The notes beneath the pieces are model-generated. The model saw nothing but the letters and a program-made list of their open reading frames with translations. It searched no databases and was not told the origin of the DNA. The translations under genes and the position numbers were made by a program. Shown here one piece after another: positions 31,610 to 44,600 of a stretch of 64,000 bases of DNA (the stretch's first letter is position 1; every line of letters begins with the position of its first letter). This stretch comes from Aquilaria yunnanensis (Eukaryota > Streptophyta > Magnoliopsida > Malvales > Thymelaeaceae): assembly GCA_039654915.1 (NCBI GenBank), contig CM077600.1:73293992-73357991 (forward strand). The letters run 5' to 3'.

Positions 31610-33113
31610 TGATAAGTGCATAATACTACAGTCAAAGTTATTGACTTTTTGGTGACTTTGACCATTATTTTTTAGCTTGTTTCCCCAAATTTCTTATTTT
31701 TTTCTTGCTTTGTTTCACCTCTTTTTCGGTAGGAGTGCATTACAGATAAGTCAAAATGAAGTGGGATCGAGCGAAACAAAAGTTGGGCATGCAAGGATCA
31801 AGTTGAAGAAAAGGCGTTGCCGACGCATCGTTAGCGATATAAATTCTCTGCCATTTTACACCACCATTGGCAACGCGTCGCCACCAACTCGATATGCCAG
31901 TGACGCATCACCGCAAATTCCCCTGTTTTGACTATGTCTTCGCTCATTCCTCAGATTTTGATGGTCCCCCACTTCTTCCCTCATTGCAAGTTGTCTAGGA
32001 GGCAAGGGATTTTATCCTTTAAGAGAGGTGGAACATAAGAAAAAAAGAAAAATAGGGTTTTTTAGGATATATCTCAATCAAGGGAGTAGACACACATATA
32101 CATTGATATACTCTTCTCTTCTCATATCTTGGAGCCACTATTAGAGGAGAGCTAGGAGCTTTGTTGATGGTGCCAAGGAAGAACTTAGAAGCTAAGGAGA
32201 CTTAAGCATCTAGGATTTACTTCCCTCCTTCATTTCTTGTATTTCTCATGTTTTATTTGGATTCAGGTTTGATGCTTGTTGCTAGAATGAAGATGGAGTA
32301 GATCTTTGTATCTCTCTAGGATGAAACTCTTAATATTTGGTATCTAATGTTTATTTGAGGTTTTTCATGGGTACTGATGATCTTGTGTTGTCTACTGTTG
32401 TGCTTCATGTTTGTGTGTTGATTGGCCACTACACACACTTCAAAATCTCACTTTTATCTTGAGAGAGAAAAGGGAGAGGTAGAAATGAGGAGTAGATCAT
32501 AATGGGTCTTGTGGGTTAGAGGTAATTCATAAACCCAATAGGTGATTTCATTGAGGTTAGGTTTTAATCCATCTTGGGCTAATTTATGCCATAGTTAATC
32601 TAGGGTGAGCAAAACTTGGTCTTGAGAAAGAGAGTTTTGATTTTTGAAACCTCTCACAACATAAGAAGTGAATGCCCTTAGAATCTCATTTAACTTAGTA
32701 GCAAGTAAAAGAATGGAATCCTAGGGAGATAGTCTTCTTAACCATGTCACTTCATTTGTTGTTAGTTTAGCTAATCCTAGATAGCCTTTTTATTTCATCG
32801 CACCTTAGTTTTCACTTGCAACCTCTACATTCGTCCCTTACATCATCTTATATTTCATTAGGTAGTTAGTAGTTTCATTCACTCTATTCAATATTTTTTA
32901 TACACATATTCACTTAACCAACCCTAATTCTTACTCATTTCAATTCCTTTCTTTCACATTGTTGCTTAAGTGGTTTGTGTAACTAGAATTTGAATCTTGG
33001 AAGAATCATACTATCTCTTGGGACGACACCCGTATTTGCCACTTGCATACAACAACATCGTACACTTGCAGGTGAATAAGGGTTATAAATATAAAACTCT
33101 TGTTCTCACAACA
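31610..33113 (+). repeat. 3' LTR of the Athila element
   Basis: About 1.5 kb from TGATAAGTGCATAATACTAC to ...CTTGTTCTCACAACA. The end is 33110 or 33113, because both finish in CA. The GGGACGACACCCGTATTTGC block near its end is characteristic of Athila LTRs. No partner 5' LTR exists in the window, so no target duplication can be tested. It contains palindrome cluster 2. Confidence 0.75.
31818..31914. repeat. Palindrome array, cluster 2, in the Athila 3' LTR
   Basis: Units at 31818 (TTGCCGACGCATCGTTAG), 31867 (TTGGCAACGCGTCGCCAC) and 31897 (CCAGTGACGCATCACCGC), spaced 49 and 30 bp. They lie about 210-305 bp inside the LTR, in the presumed U3. Confidence 0.85.
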
Positions 33114-33662
33114 CTAAAGTCTTCAGGTAAGTAGTAGTCCAAACAAATGGAATATAATGAGAGACAACAAGATGAACCACTGTTGAAGAATCCCCACCAA
33201 CTACCTTAATGCCCTCTGAACCATAGGCTGGCAAAGTTCTGGCATCAACATTAATAGTAATGAAATTTCTTAGTGGCGATGACTAGCGTACCACATTGTA
33301 AGGGGAAGTGCTTGGTTAATCTAGAGTCAGCTAAGTTCCTTTTGTGTGAAGTTAATTCCTGATAACACTGGTGATGGATGAGAAAGACTAATAGGCCCCA
33401 TTGAAGAGACATCTATTATAGTTCCTCCATATATCCCAACTAGCAAAAACAAGCTTTCTCAAAGCATCATCCACCAAGGTGCCACGTGAAATGCTAAATA
33501 TCTCTTAAATGTGCAATTTATCAATCAATAATTCATGTAATCCAAAAGCTCACAGTGCAGCCTGCGTGAAATGGAAAAGAAATAAGATATATTTAATAGA
33601 TTTGTTAGTTGAATTACATATTAGGAAAAGAGGATTCTTGATGATGTAATGATGCCATAAAT
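33114..33662 (-). pseudogene. Decayed LINE-like fragment with RNase H-like domain, distal part
   Basis: On the minus strand one frame reads LRKLVFASWDIWRNYNRCLF, similar to the region after the zinc-binding domain of plant LINE RTs. Farther on is TINVDARTLPAYGSEGIKVV followed by GGDSSTVV, similar to the start of a plant RNase H-like (RVT_3) domain. The blocks are in different frames with stops between. It is interrupted by the LARD element and appears to continue at 47065. Identification is by resemblance only. Confidence 0.4.
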
Positions 33663-35780
33663 TGCCATAACCTCACCCTGTATAGGCCCTATGCAGATTG
33701 GTCTTGAAAACAATGACTTATACAACAAGTCTTTGTCAAGAAGATCAAGACAATAGAGTTATTAAATTGTGCCTTAAATTCTAAAGAAAATAAGAGTTAT
33801 GTTTATCAAGTAGAACTTATGGAAGACTAAGTTAGAAAATTGTAAGGCCTAAAGGGCTGGATTGGTATCCAAACAAGGGGACTTAATTGAATAATTAAGG
33901 GAAGATTTAATAGGCTATTGCCTAGAAATAATGGAAAGGGTGAAAGGTCAGGGACTAAATTTAAACTTGCAAACAAAACCAGGTTTGGCCAATGGGATTT
34001 TAACTCATTAATTCAAGTAATGCATGAGAGTAAAATGAACATAGGCAAAGGACTTAGTTGTCAAGGAAGTTAGGCTTGGGGGTTGAATTAGAAGAAAACA
34101 TAAAGTTTTGGATTGATTTGTGAGACTCAAGTTTATTTTCCAAGAAATATAAAATTGAAGATTTAGGGCACAATTGGAAATAATAGAAAGGTTGGAGGTT
34201 TAAAAGGGATTATTTCTCTGTTAATGTTTATAAGAAAATGAGCATCGATCATATGCCCAGGATGTGCCAAACTACTTTTCTCATTATCTCAATCTCTTCT
34301 AATTTGGGCTTTGGCCGAAATTAAAGAAAAAGTACTGGAATTGGTGCTTTAGTGGCGATTTGGTTAGAATTGATGATGCATGTCTCGAGTTTGTTGGTTT
34401 TAGCTTGCTTTTACACGATGCAAGGATACCTACATTAAGAATTTTGAGTATTGATTATAGGAATACTTTGACATAGCTTAGAGACGTGCTAAATTGATTT
34501 CCTAGAGAAGATAGGTTGGGGCTGCTCTCATAGAAGGTGTTGCATTTCAATTAAGGTAGCAAGGTTTAGGCAGCAACTCCAAGCCTAGAATGTGACGAGT
34601 GTATAGGTAAGAGGCATGTCTTTCAACTTAGAATTCTAAATATGGTATATTTATTGGTCATTATTACTTATTTTGATGAAATGTTGCTGGCTGATCGAGA
34701 GCACGGCTACAAGTAATCTAAATTCCAAGGGAGTTATGGAATTTTGATTAACGCTTACTTGCTGGTTTTACTTGCTATGAATGGTTATTATTGACAGCTG
34801 AAACATTGGCAAGGTAAGGGAGGCCAATGGCTAAATTTGATTAGGAATTCCAAGGCAATAAGGACCAAAGGACACTAAATTGATTGACTGATCTTGCTTC
34901 CTTGGTAAGGGAGATTTAACTGGTGTATTGAGGTGCTTATGCTCTATTAGGCTTGGAGGGTTGGTATGTTGAGAAGCACATAGCTATGCTCTGTTAGGCT
35001 TCTTGAGCTGAAGCTAGATTATTGTTGTTGTGGGCAAGTAATGAGGGCTTGGCTTTTGTAGAACCCTGATGCTTGGACAACATCCATAGTCCTAAATGAG
35101 CTCAATGAGCACTAATGTGTGTGGTGTGAGTGCCATTGTCGTGTGCCTAAATGGTGAGTGACTTGCTGGAGGCCATTTTGGCTGTATTGGTTGTGTTCTA
35201 TGGAGTGCGTGTTGTTGTCATGCATTCGTGCATTCGTCCATTGATTTTTAGTTTACTTGCTGATTGTTTGTTTTACTCTTGGTGTAATGTTGTATTGTTG
35301 AGTGCTATTGGTGGATACTAGTTGCATGGATAGTATTGTATTGGTTCCTTTTGGTGTTTACCTTGTTTATTTTGGATGCAGGATTGAGGCTTTATGTTGT
35401 GACTATTCCTTATTGATGTTCATAAGAAAGTCACTCCCCTGCTTAACTTTTGTAGTGTTGGTATTTTTTTGTTGCTACTATGGTTGACTTGGCTTAAAGC
35501 TATTGAATTGGCACTCTTAATGATAAGGGTCTAATGATTAGGTTCTAGATATGGGACTTTTTTTTTGTCTCGAGTTTTGGTTTTGATATATTTATTTTAG
35601 GCCATGTTAGGTTAAAATCAAGACTATTTGTAAATAATTGTAGAATTAGTTCATGTTGAAGAATAATTTTTTTTTCATGTTGCAATTCCAGAACACAGTC
35701 TACTGTTTTCTTACCAAATTGTTTAGTTAGTTAATAAACTAAGAAAAATTAACAAACCCTAGTCCTTAAAGGTTATGATA
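33663..35780 (+). repeat. Left LTR of the LARD-like element
   Basis: Starts TGCCATAACCTCACCC and ends GGTTATGATA. It matches 40727-47064 along its length. It includes GTTCATAAGAAAGTCACTCC near 35419, a Tekay-like LTR motif in the plus orientation. Short open frames here are not genes. Confidence 0.88.
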
Positions 35781-35784
35781 GTTC

Positions 35785-35797
35785 TGGTATCAAAGCA
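35785..35797 (+). other. Primer binding site of the LARD-like element
   Basis: TGGTATCAAAGCA, four bases after the LTR, is a near match to the initiator tRNA-Met complement TGGTATCAGAGC. Confidence 0.82.
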
Positions 35798-36399
35798 GGT
35801 TTGCCTGGAATTAATTGTAATGAGAAAGGAACCAAATACCATAACAGTGTAATTGGTGTAATAGAAAATTTGATATGAGGCTAAAAAGCTAAAGGTTTAT
35901 TGACTGTAAATTGCAAAGTTACGACTAGGGGTCTATGGCCATCGGGTTGTAAATTAAAATGGAGACAAACAGGCTGCAAAATCTGAAAATTAAGGCTAAA
36001 AGGCTATGTGATGTGAGCATAAGTCAAAAAGCTATACAAGTGGAAATCAGAAGGCAATAGGCTAAATACTACGAATGAGAGACCTTAAGGGCTGTATTTG
36101 AACTTGCAAAGCAAGAGTGGTGCTGATAAATGTTGTTTGAAGATTAAAGCAAGCTTGATTTGGAAACAGAACTTGCTAGATTTTGTTTCTAGTATAAGGT
36201 ATTTACAACTTTGAAGAGGTTCGACCTAAGTTTGACTTTTAAATATATAGATACTTTGGGACTAAACTTTTCATCACATGCTTACCTAGTGATTTGAAAT
36301 TTGTTGAATGACTTTGGTTAGAGAAATTTTTGGTTTATAGGTTGAATGTTGTTGAAGTCCTTAATCTGCTGAGTTGTTGTATCTGTAGACAAGTCAAAC

Positions 36400-39300
36400 T
36401 GAGTGAACTTGACTTCATTAACTAGCTATGTAGTCCCTATTGTAAATGGTTCAGTTTTCCTTAATTTGGCTTGCAAACACTGAAATTTCATAAAGATTTG
36501 CTTCAAATCTTTCAACTTTAACCATTGTGTTGAATTTTTGCTTGAACATGGCTTTGAGTTAGGGCTTTTATTCATATTTTAAACTTCGTAATTTGGATGT
36601 GCTCAAGCCATAAAATCAATTTATGCAACTGAAGAAGCTATTTTTATTTTATTGAATTGTGATGTAGAAGATACCATGTGTGTGGGGAAATTTTGACTTT
36701 TGCACTTTATTCTAGTGCATTGTTGGCGTATAAAATTATGGTATAGACAATGTACTAGGAGAGAATGATTGTACTAATGTGGATTTGTAGGAAGCAAGCT
36801 AGATTTTTTGTGGAGCTTGGAGGCAGAAGCTATTAAAACAGTTTTGATCTATTCTAGAATTTGCTAGGAACCACATGCAAGTGAAGAACCTAGTCTCCCT
36901 GAAGAGCTACTAGGTTCTCCTAGTAGTGATAGTATAAAAATATGGATTGGAGATTTCTGAAAGATACTTTGAGCTAAAAAGATCTGAAAATTGTTTAAGG
37001 CAAAGAAAAGCTTAATTATGCAACAGAATCATGTAAAATGGGCAGGTTTGACCCAAGGGTTAACTTTAAGCTAGGGATAAATTTTGAAGTTGAAACTTTA
37101 CTGACAAGTTCCAGAGGTTGTTTGGAACTAGTAAGGCCTATTTGGGGTGGAAAATAAACTAGTTTAGATGAAAATTGCAAAGGAAATCCAATTTTGCAAG
37201 TTTAAGGTGATTTTATGAAAATTTTTGGCTAGACTATTATGTGACCATTTAAACTAGGATTTTTTAGTTGGAATAAGTTCTTTTTTCATAATGAAGCATA
37301 ATTGCAAAGTTTGGTTTAGAAGCTAATTAGGGAACTTAAAATCAGCCTTCAAAACCAAACCGCTAAATTTGGTGGTTATGACACTAGTCTAGTAAATCTG
37401 GATGAATGAAATAGAAAACTTCAAGGGAGCTAAAGGGTTGAAGGAACTTAAGTATTTCACCTGTTTTGGGTAGAGAACCTTATATACCAAATACTAGTTG
37501 ATTGGGGAACTGACCTGTTGTTGAAAATACAAGACAAAATTGCAACCTTTGACCTCGGACTTACCTTTCAAAAAGGAACAAGTAAATTTCTTGGGACTTT
37601 GTAGCCAAGTTTGTGACTTTAATGCTGACTTGCTCAAGGCTTTGAGAAGCTTAAAACCCCAAGGATAAAGAAATTTGTGTTGTTGGTTCCTTCTTAAGTA
37701 GAATTACTTAACAAGAGCTTCAAGTTGATCCTTATTTGGGTGACCTGGCACATTTTTGGTGTGCCATGATACCTGAAGACTATAGGTTACGGTCTAGAAA
37801 TGTAAAAAGCAATCAAGGGTCTAAACTGTCAAAACAGTATCTAATTACTTGACTGAAGGGTTGACTTTTGAGATAAGTCACCTATTTGAGTGGAAAGCTA
37901 GCTAGAAATATTTCAAAAGTTATTTAGAAGTAAAAAGTTTGTCACTTGAATTCCATAGCTTGCATACTAGTTTAAGGTTGTAACCTGCCGGAATTGACAA
38001 ATGGTAGAAGACTTATTACTTCATTAAATGACAGTGCAAGCGTTAACTAGATCACTACTATGACTGAAAATCATTTTTGAATTTATGTTGCTTGGAGAAT
38101 TTCCATAGTGCCTTAAGGCATGTGGGAATAGCGTGTGTGAAGTTTGGTCTACTAGAATTCGAAGTTCCATCAAACAGAGTTTCAAGCTTGTATGTTTGAC
38201 CTTTAGGTTGACTTTCTGCTTAGAAAGGAGTTGCAACTTGAGGTTTCTTGAGCAAGTTATAATTAGTAAATTGGGCTTGCTAGACAAGAAAAATTAGAAT
38301 GCAACACTACTGAAGCAGAAAAATTCTGACAAGTTGGTCAGATTAACAAAGAGTTGACTTAGATGTTGACTTTCAACATAGTGCACCAAATGGCTATGGG
38401 AATTTGAAGGTACTTTTATGATGCTAATTGAAGTTTTGTTGAAACTAAAAACCAAAAATATGGGGTTGTAGGAAGTGAAACTTCTGCAAAAATTGGTCAT
38501 GGTTGTCAAACTTTGACCTAAAGGTTAACTCTTGGTTTAAGTCACTTGATTACTTAAAATGCAAACAAGGAAGCTTTACAACAATAATTTGAACTTGCAA
38601 GCAATAAAAAATCCAAAGTCTAGAAGCTGCAAACCTGTTAAAGGTAGTAAAACTATCAAATTTTGACAATAAGATACTATTTCATGGAACTACTATATAG
38701 TGAAAGGCTAGGGCTATTGAGGTGGCTGACAATGATTGAAATGTAGAAGTTCTAAAACTAATTTAGCACCTTTAATAGGTGCCAATCAGCAGCATTCAGG
38801 GAAGTTCCAGTAGAAACAAAACAAGTTGAAGGTTTGACTCTTAGACTGACCTTCAACATGGATAACAATTGGCCATAAAAATGTTTATTTGTGCTTTTAG
38901 AGTGATAATGGAAGCATGTTGAACTAAAGCCAAAGTGTAAACATGTAGGATTTATGAAATTCTGTAGAAAACAACTTTGGTTGACAAAAGTTTGACCAAA
39001 AGTTGTCTTTTGTAGTAAGGAATCAAATGTTTCTACATCTTTGCTGGAGAATCAATGTTGATAAATGAAACTTGTTAGGATGATGAAATTGCAAACCAGA
39101 AGCCAATATAAAAGGATTTTTCATAGAATTGATGAAGCTATTAACTTGGACTCTAACTCTGACTATAGATTACAAAAGACATTTGAAAATGAAATCTCAC
39201 TAGCAGGCATGTTTTTAACTGTGTACTTGCTCAGGTTCCACATTAGAACCTAGTTTTAGTATTTTGATTAAAGTCTCATTGATTCATCAAATGGCGTTGC

Positions 39301-40420
39301 AATTTTGCAGAATATAACCAAAAGGTTAGAGTTTCACCAACTCTTTGGCATTGACTTAGGAATATCAAACAAAACTAGAAGTTAACATTAAGGTTTGAAT
39401 TAGTAATTGAAATTTGCTAGAGTGAGAAATTTGAAAGTCAGAAGACATAATCTAAAGGAAAGCTACAAAATTAGTTGAGGGGTTGAAGCTAACCAAGAGG
39501 TTAACTTCTAGCTTAATGAAGTCCCTAAGGCTGGAAGTTGGCAAACATTTACAACCTTGGATTATGAATATGTATGTGTTAACTTACTTCTATTGGATTT
39601 AGTTTGGAAAGGAAGGAAATCAGTTATAAACTAGAGGCCATTGCTTTGAGTTAGGACCAAAATTATATGCATATTATTACAAACTTACAAGTTTGACTTG
39701 TATTTTGATTTTTAGCTAAATGTTTGGTGGTTGTGAAATTTTACAGAGTGGTTCTAGCTGCCATTTGAAACTTTCTTGAAAAGAAAAATCATACACAACC
39801 ACCAAAAGAAACAGAAAAAATCTATAGAACTCATTAGATTAACAAAGGTTGACCTTAAGGTTGACTTTTGGTTATGAGGGAGCTTTGAGCATGAAATTTT
39901 GTAGGCGTTTATAATATCATATTTTTAGATAGTCAAAGCTCTCACCAAAATTCTAACTTTAGTAGGGTTATTCCCTCTATTGGCATAGCAGTGCACTACA
40001 TTGCCTGGAACTAGCCTGACCTTGTTAATGAAATTTTTGCTACTTATATGCAACTTTTGACCAAGAATGGCCTAGGGGACCTTAAGTCTTTAAAAGTTTA
40101 ATAGAAAAGAGTATTGGAAATAGAATATGGAGAGAATTTGGAAATGTGAAGCAGCAAGCATACAAAGAAATCTATAGAAATAATTCAAAGAGTCTAGTTT
40201 GACTTATAGTTGACTTCTAGCAAGACTTAATTGATGGCTTAGAAATTTTAGAGCTAGGTTGAGACTCTTATATGAAACTTGTTTGTTTGAAAAACCAGGC
40301 TAAAAAGCTATAGGAACTGAAAGTTCTGCAGCACTTGAGGTAGATGGGTATATGTTGACTTTTTATTTGACTTTCAGAAGGAGAAGACTCTGAACCTAAA
40401 ATTTGATGGGTAACTATAAT
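36400..40420 (+). repeat. Degenerate repeat array filling the LARD interior
   Basis: A TTGAC-rich module close to GGTTTGACCTTAAGGTTGAC followed by TTTTGG recurs at about 37050, 37550, 37860, 38200, 38350, 38510, 38830, 38980, 39840, 40200 and 40350. Between modules, related blocks also recur, for example AAGTGAAACTTCTGCA-like and GAACTAAAGCCAAA-like sequence. Units are uneven, mostly 150-500 bp. No open frame spans them. Confidence 0.66.
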
Positions 40421-40711
40421 CCCATGTTTTGGTCTTCCTCAAGCTTGAAAACTAGAATTTTGACATTGTGGTGGACTAATGTCCATGGAAGACAACATGA
40501 AATGTTGTGTTGAACACAAACCTAGAAACGGGAGTTGGACATTGACAAACATCACTATAGAAGTGTGAAGTACAGTTACAAGAGGAAGCATTTTGAATGT
40601 CTTGTACATAAATCCCAAATATATAAGCTTCACATGAATTGATATTAAAGCCAACAACAAATGCTAGCTCTCTATCTTGACTGACAAGAAAAATTTGGAG
40701 GACCAAATTTT

Positions 40712-40726
40712 CTAAGGGGAAAGAAT
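40712..40726 (+). other. Polypurine tract of the LARD-like element
   Basis: CTAAGGGGAAAGAAT just before the right LTR start TGTGACATCC at 40727. Confidence 0.75.
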
Positions 40727-41633
40727 TGTGACATCCTCCCCATGCATAGGCCCTAAGTTGAGTGTTCATGAAAATAATGACATATACAGTAAGTCTTTCT
40801 CAAGAAATTCAATATAATAGAGTTATTAAATTATGCCTTAAATTCAAAAGAAAATAAGAGTTATGTTTATCTGGTAGAATTCGTGGAAGACTAAGTTACA
40901 AAATTGTAAGGCCTAAAGGGTTAGATTATACCTGGTACCTAACCAAGGGGACTCAATTGAATAATTGAGGAAAGATTTAATAGACTATTACCTGGAAATA
41001 TTGGAAAGGATGAAAGGTCAAGAACTAAATTTAAACATCCAAACACAACCAAGTCTGCACAATGGAATTTTAACCCATTAATGCAAGCAATGCATGGGAG
41101 TGAAATGAACATAGGTAAAGGAATTATTTGTCAAGGAAGTTAGGCTTGAGGGTTGAATTACAAGAAAACATAAAGTTATGGATTGATTTGTGATACTCAA
41201 GTTTATTTGTCAAGAAAGAAAAAATTGAAGATTCAGGACCAATTGTAAATAATAGAAAGTCTGGAGGTTTAAAAGGCATTATTTCCCCAGGAGGTGCCAG
41301 ACTGCCTTACTCATTATTCGAATCTCTTATAAATTAGGCTTTGTCAGAAAGTGAAGAGGAAGTATTGGCATTGGTGCTTTAATGGCGATTTGGCTAGAAT
41401 TGATGATATATGTCTCAGGTTCATTGGTTTTAGCTTGCTTTCACACTATGCAAGGATACTTACATTAATAATTCTGATTATTGATTATAAAAATGGTTCA
41501 ATATAGCACAAAGACCGGCTAATTTGATTGCTGAGAAAAGATAGGCTCGAGCTGCCCTCAAGGAAGGTACTGCATTTTAGTTAAGGCAACAAGGTTTGGG
41601 TAGCAACTCCAGGTTCTGAATGTCACCAGCATA

Positions 41634-44600
41634 TGAGGCATCCACTACCCTAGTAGGTACTATGATGGATTTCGGGAGCCAAACAGCGTAGCGGAATTTA
41701 ACCGAAACCCTCCAGGATCCAAGTGAAATGGGGTAAACCGGGTGTTCAAAAATTTTCATACCTAATTTTCGGTTGAGATCTCTCACTCAACTGTAGAGTT
41801 GAATCACAAAACCTGAACAGTTGACGTGTTCAGGCTCTCTATGGTATCCACACGAGCCTCTCGGGATCACCACGCTTCCACCACGTCCCGGTAGATGCGT
41901 TTCTCTTGCGCTCGCAGTGCTAGCTTGCGTCCTCCAAGGAATTCCAAGAGAAGAGTGCGGCTGTCCTTTTGGGAGGCTAGGGCAAGGAGACCTGCAAATT
42001 TCTCACTAGAAGTTCTATTTATAGTGAGACTCAACTTTCAGGCCTAATGGGTTTCAAAGCCCTAATCCAATTAGGATTTAATTTCGGGCTTAACAATGGC
42101 TCAACTCTTGGGCCCATTATTAATACAAAATTAAAGTGAAACCATAACCCAAATAATTAGCCCATGCACTCTAATGATCCAAATAGCTCTATGTGTGCGA
42201 CCCAATAGGCTCTTATCATGTTGGCAATGATCATAAATCACATTTATGATCATAAGCAATGAGCGGTGTCTAGCAACACATCATTGCTACCCAAGTGACA
42301 AGATTGTTGATGATTCGACTAAACCTTTATGATCATCACCGATATATGCCATTGTCCCTTTATCCAAGATATCAAGACTAAGCACGAGACATGGAATGTG
42401 TCACTCCCATATAGCCCAATCTTTGGTTTCTTGATTACGAGTAGACTAACTTAAGCTGATGACATTGATATCGTATATCAACTCATCCGAGCATGGCCAT
42501 GCATTTTCTAAGTCTCACTCTATCAAGGGGCCCGAAGATATCACTACCGTTACGTAGGAGGGACAAATCCCAGCTTGATCATACAAATCCCTCCGCATGA
42601 TATGTGACATACCCAATGACCTCCTTCAAGTTCACTCAGTTACGAGCAACAAAGGAAAGTATCAAAGTATATGACTCACATGTAGGAAACCTTGATGATC
42701 TTAGGTCGAAGGACTACATATACCATGATCACTATGAAAATCACTTAGGACACTCATATAACAATCCATGTAGTGTTCTCATGGTGGGTCGGTCCAGTAC
42801 ACAAGTTCTCCAACTTTTACCCATATGTAGACTACATATCTCATATTAGTCTCCACATATGCTAGTTGTTATGTATTATTGCAACCTGCTCCACAATAAT
42901 ACTAGACTAGGGACATTTAAGAATATCATTATTCTAGGGTTACAATTATGTTTGTTAAGTTACGCAGAAACAAAACAACAAACATAATTGCTGGATTAAT
43001 GCCTTAATAAAATATCATGACTCAATGTGCAAAAATACAATCATCTCATGATTGGCTTTTGGGCACAACACTAACATACTATAGGGTCCACCTCACTCAC
43101 ATTTGGAGTATGGTGTCCTAGGATCTAATGGCTCCTTATTAAGCCATTACAATGTGGAACTTTATTTTATTACTTGCATTACCATTTTGTTGCTTAGTGA
43201 TTCAATGAAACATGCACATGCTCTTAAGCTCTGTAGCTTAGTTCTAATAATAATCATGCATGAGTAGCTTCAGTATTCATTTTAAACACAAAATGTACAA
43301 TAGAAAACTTGGTTGGTCAACACTTAAAAATAATATTATTATAGTACCAAAGCATATATTTCCTTTAACCATATTTAAGCAATTTTCCTTCATACATGTC
43401 ATATAACATGTGGACTAGTACATGCAAGTTTCTTCGTTTGGCTGGATATAATTTTATAAGAGGCATCCACTTTTTAAGGCATTCAAGACTTTATATGGCA
43501 TAAGAATCCTAGTACAAGATCCATAGTATAGGCTTGTACCGTGTACCTTTTAGTACCATAGTGCTCATGCTGTTTGACTCTTTTTATTGCCTTCGTGTCC
43601 AGTGTCTACTACTTTGACCCTTTTGGGCAAACAACACTATAGTTGCTAGGCTCCATATCCACGTTACCTACACATAATTGTAAAGTGTGAGTATTTTATG
43701 AATACTTAGTAAGGTCTTACGTACCTGTAACAACCATATAGGACTCTATGTATAAAATGTAGACATAGTCGTGACACTGGATCCATTCACTTTTTAGAGC
43801 ATGCCAGTAGTGATCATCCCATGTTATAGGTTCTTGTAGGCTATCTCCCTCCTAAATGGTGAGCTCACAACCACTAGGCCTTAAATGTATGATCACCACA
43901 TTCAAGGGGGACGTTGGAACTCCTTGCCTCTAATTTCTTCCTTAGTCCTATTTTAAAGGAAATCATAGGTCTTTATCCTCATTAAGAGGACCTACTTGGT
44001 TCATTTTCTCTTTATAATTACTATTTCATAGTTAGTCTACTATTGAATTTGCTAGCATTCCACTAGCATGCAATTTGCTTTTCCCTTTTATGTACAGGAG
44101 TAAGTTTATTGGTAGGCCAATTTGTGTCAGATATAGTCTAGTGCCCCCTTAGGACTCCTTGACCTACTTAGGGCACCTTCAGCTCCATGAGCTCTCCTGA
44201 GGATCCCTTAGGTCTCCTAAGGTCTTTAGGCCATATAACACCCTTTATCTACATAATTGCTTCACAGTCTAGCTGTATTCCACACCAATCCTTACCATGA
44301 GCTACCTTACCATTACTTACTCTTCTGCTGCTCATTTCCTGAACAATGTAGCCATTTATACCGGTGTACAAATTTCCTAGCTAACATTAACATAAATAAG
44401 CAAGAGATAATTGAATTAAACCTTTACCTTAACAATATTAAATGCAAGCTTTCTAAGTTTTGGCCAACGTCCTGGCTATCTCGGTTTTAGTCTATTTAAG
44501 GGTCTTTCTATAGTAGATTGAGTAATTACCTATAATTGATCATTTAACAACAATACAAACCATTCCTAGGCCAATAATTAATAGTTTCCATTGTGGTTTA

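Larger units (their letters stand above)
9150..33113 (+). mobile_element. Athila-type Ty3/gypsy retrotransposon, 5'-truncated and heavily interrupted
   Basis: Ordered remnants on the plus strand are gag C-terminus, retropepsin, RT, RNase H, integrase, a downstream env-like ORF, a purine-rich tract and a 3' LTR (31610-33113). The protease motif DLGASINLMPLS, the RT region with GIIYP and GYNQ, and the third ORF point to the Athila lineage. The 5' LTR, PBS and gag N-terminus are absent. Stops, frameshifts and loss of the RT catalytic segment make it non-functional. It is the host for two later LTR inserts (11093-21925 and about 22392-25279). Confidence 0.85.

Noticed and set aside
35302..35487. 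Short frame in the LARD left LTR, similar to 46368-46562 in the right LTR
   Set aside because: The two are not the same frame of matching sequence, so there is no conserved protein; LTR noise.
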